A stretch of DNA of 14,293 bases from an uncultured Bacteroides sp. (GTDB lineage Bacteria; Bacteroidota; Bacteroidia; Bacteroidales; Bacteroidaceae): assembly GCA_900557355.1 (NCBI GenBank), contig USSR01000102.1, positions 1-14,293 on the forward strand. The letters run 5' to 3'. The notes below the pieces were generated by a model. The model had not been told where the DNA came from and made no database searches. It worked only from the letters and a program-made list of their open reading frames with translations. Shown here one piece after another: positions 14,289 through 14,293 of this stretch. Numbering within the stretch: the stretch's first letter is position 1; each line of letters starts with the position of its first letter. Position numbers and translations under genes: made by a program.

Positions 14289-14293
14289 AGCTG

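Larger units (their letters stand above)
14062..14293. other. Gene-free right edge with promoter and palindromes
   Basis: I see no gene in these 232 AT-rich bases. They hold two palindromes sharing AAGCGCTT (14079-14088 and 14277-14288) and a Bacteroides-type promoter (14228-14257) reading rightward, so the next gene probably starts beyond the edge and belongs to a separate transcription unit. Confidence 0.6.

Noticed and set aside
14264..14293. Possible start of a tRNA or other structured RNA at the right edge
   Set aside because: Only about 30 bases follow the predicted start and no acceptor-stem or D-arm pattern can be recognised; the palindrome fits an operator as well.

Overview
The window looks like part of a Bacteroides-type genome (order Bacteroidales). 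The evidence is a SusC-type outer-membrane receptor, many signal-peptidase-II lipoproteins, promoters fitting the Bacteroides -7 TAnnTTTG / -33 TTTG pattern, weak or absent Shine-Dalgarno sequences, and a FecR anti-sigma / TonB-receptor pair. No rRNA, tRNA, CRISPR array or insertion sequence was recognised.

Left half (minus strand). Bases 1-2582 hold the first 860 codons of a SusC-like TonB-dependent receptor; its C-terminus, and probably a susD partner, lie beyond the left edge. A 498-bp gene-free stretch holds its promoter, a dyad inside that promoter and a far-upstream 12-bp direct repeat. Upstream is a three-gene minus-strand operon of secreted deacylases: a CE4-like polysaccharide deacetylase (5543-6583), then two SGNH-type carbohydrate esterases (4573-5466 and 3081-4532). 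Divergent from it is a lipoprotein of glycoside hydrolase family 28 (6971-8491), a pectin-backbone hydrolase family. Together they suggest a utilisation locus for an acetylated, pectin-like polysaccharide. The 387-bp divergent intergenic region carries a striking imperfect palindrome of about 70 bp.

Right half (plus strand). Past a terminator-like hairpin come a 139-residue lipoprotein of unknown function, a FecR-type anti-sigma factor, a TonB receptor with an N-terminal STN signalling domain, a DUF4249 lipoprotein and a 29-residue micro-lipoprotein. This is a trans-envelope signalling and uptake operon. The gene normally found with fecR, an ECF sigma factor, is absent from the window. Both the 139-residue lipoprotein and fecR are preceded by the same promoter-like motif (TAGGGA, then GTCTTTA; 24 of 30 bases identical, GGGAN-16-GTC), which has ECF-promoter architecture. 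I infer that a sigma factor encoded elsewhere controls both units.

Right edge. Bases 14062-14293 contain no gene. They hold a strong Bacteroides-type promoter reading out of the window and two palindromes with the core AAGCGCTT, one just after the predicted transcription start, which suggests a LacI-type operator pair for the next gene.
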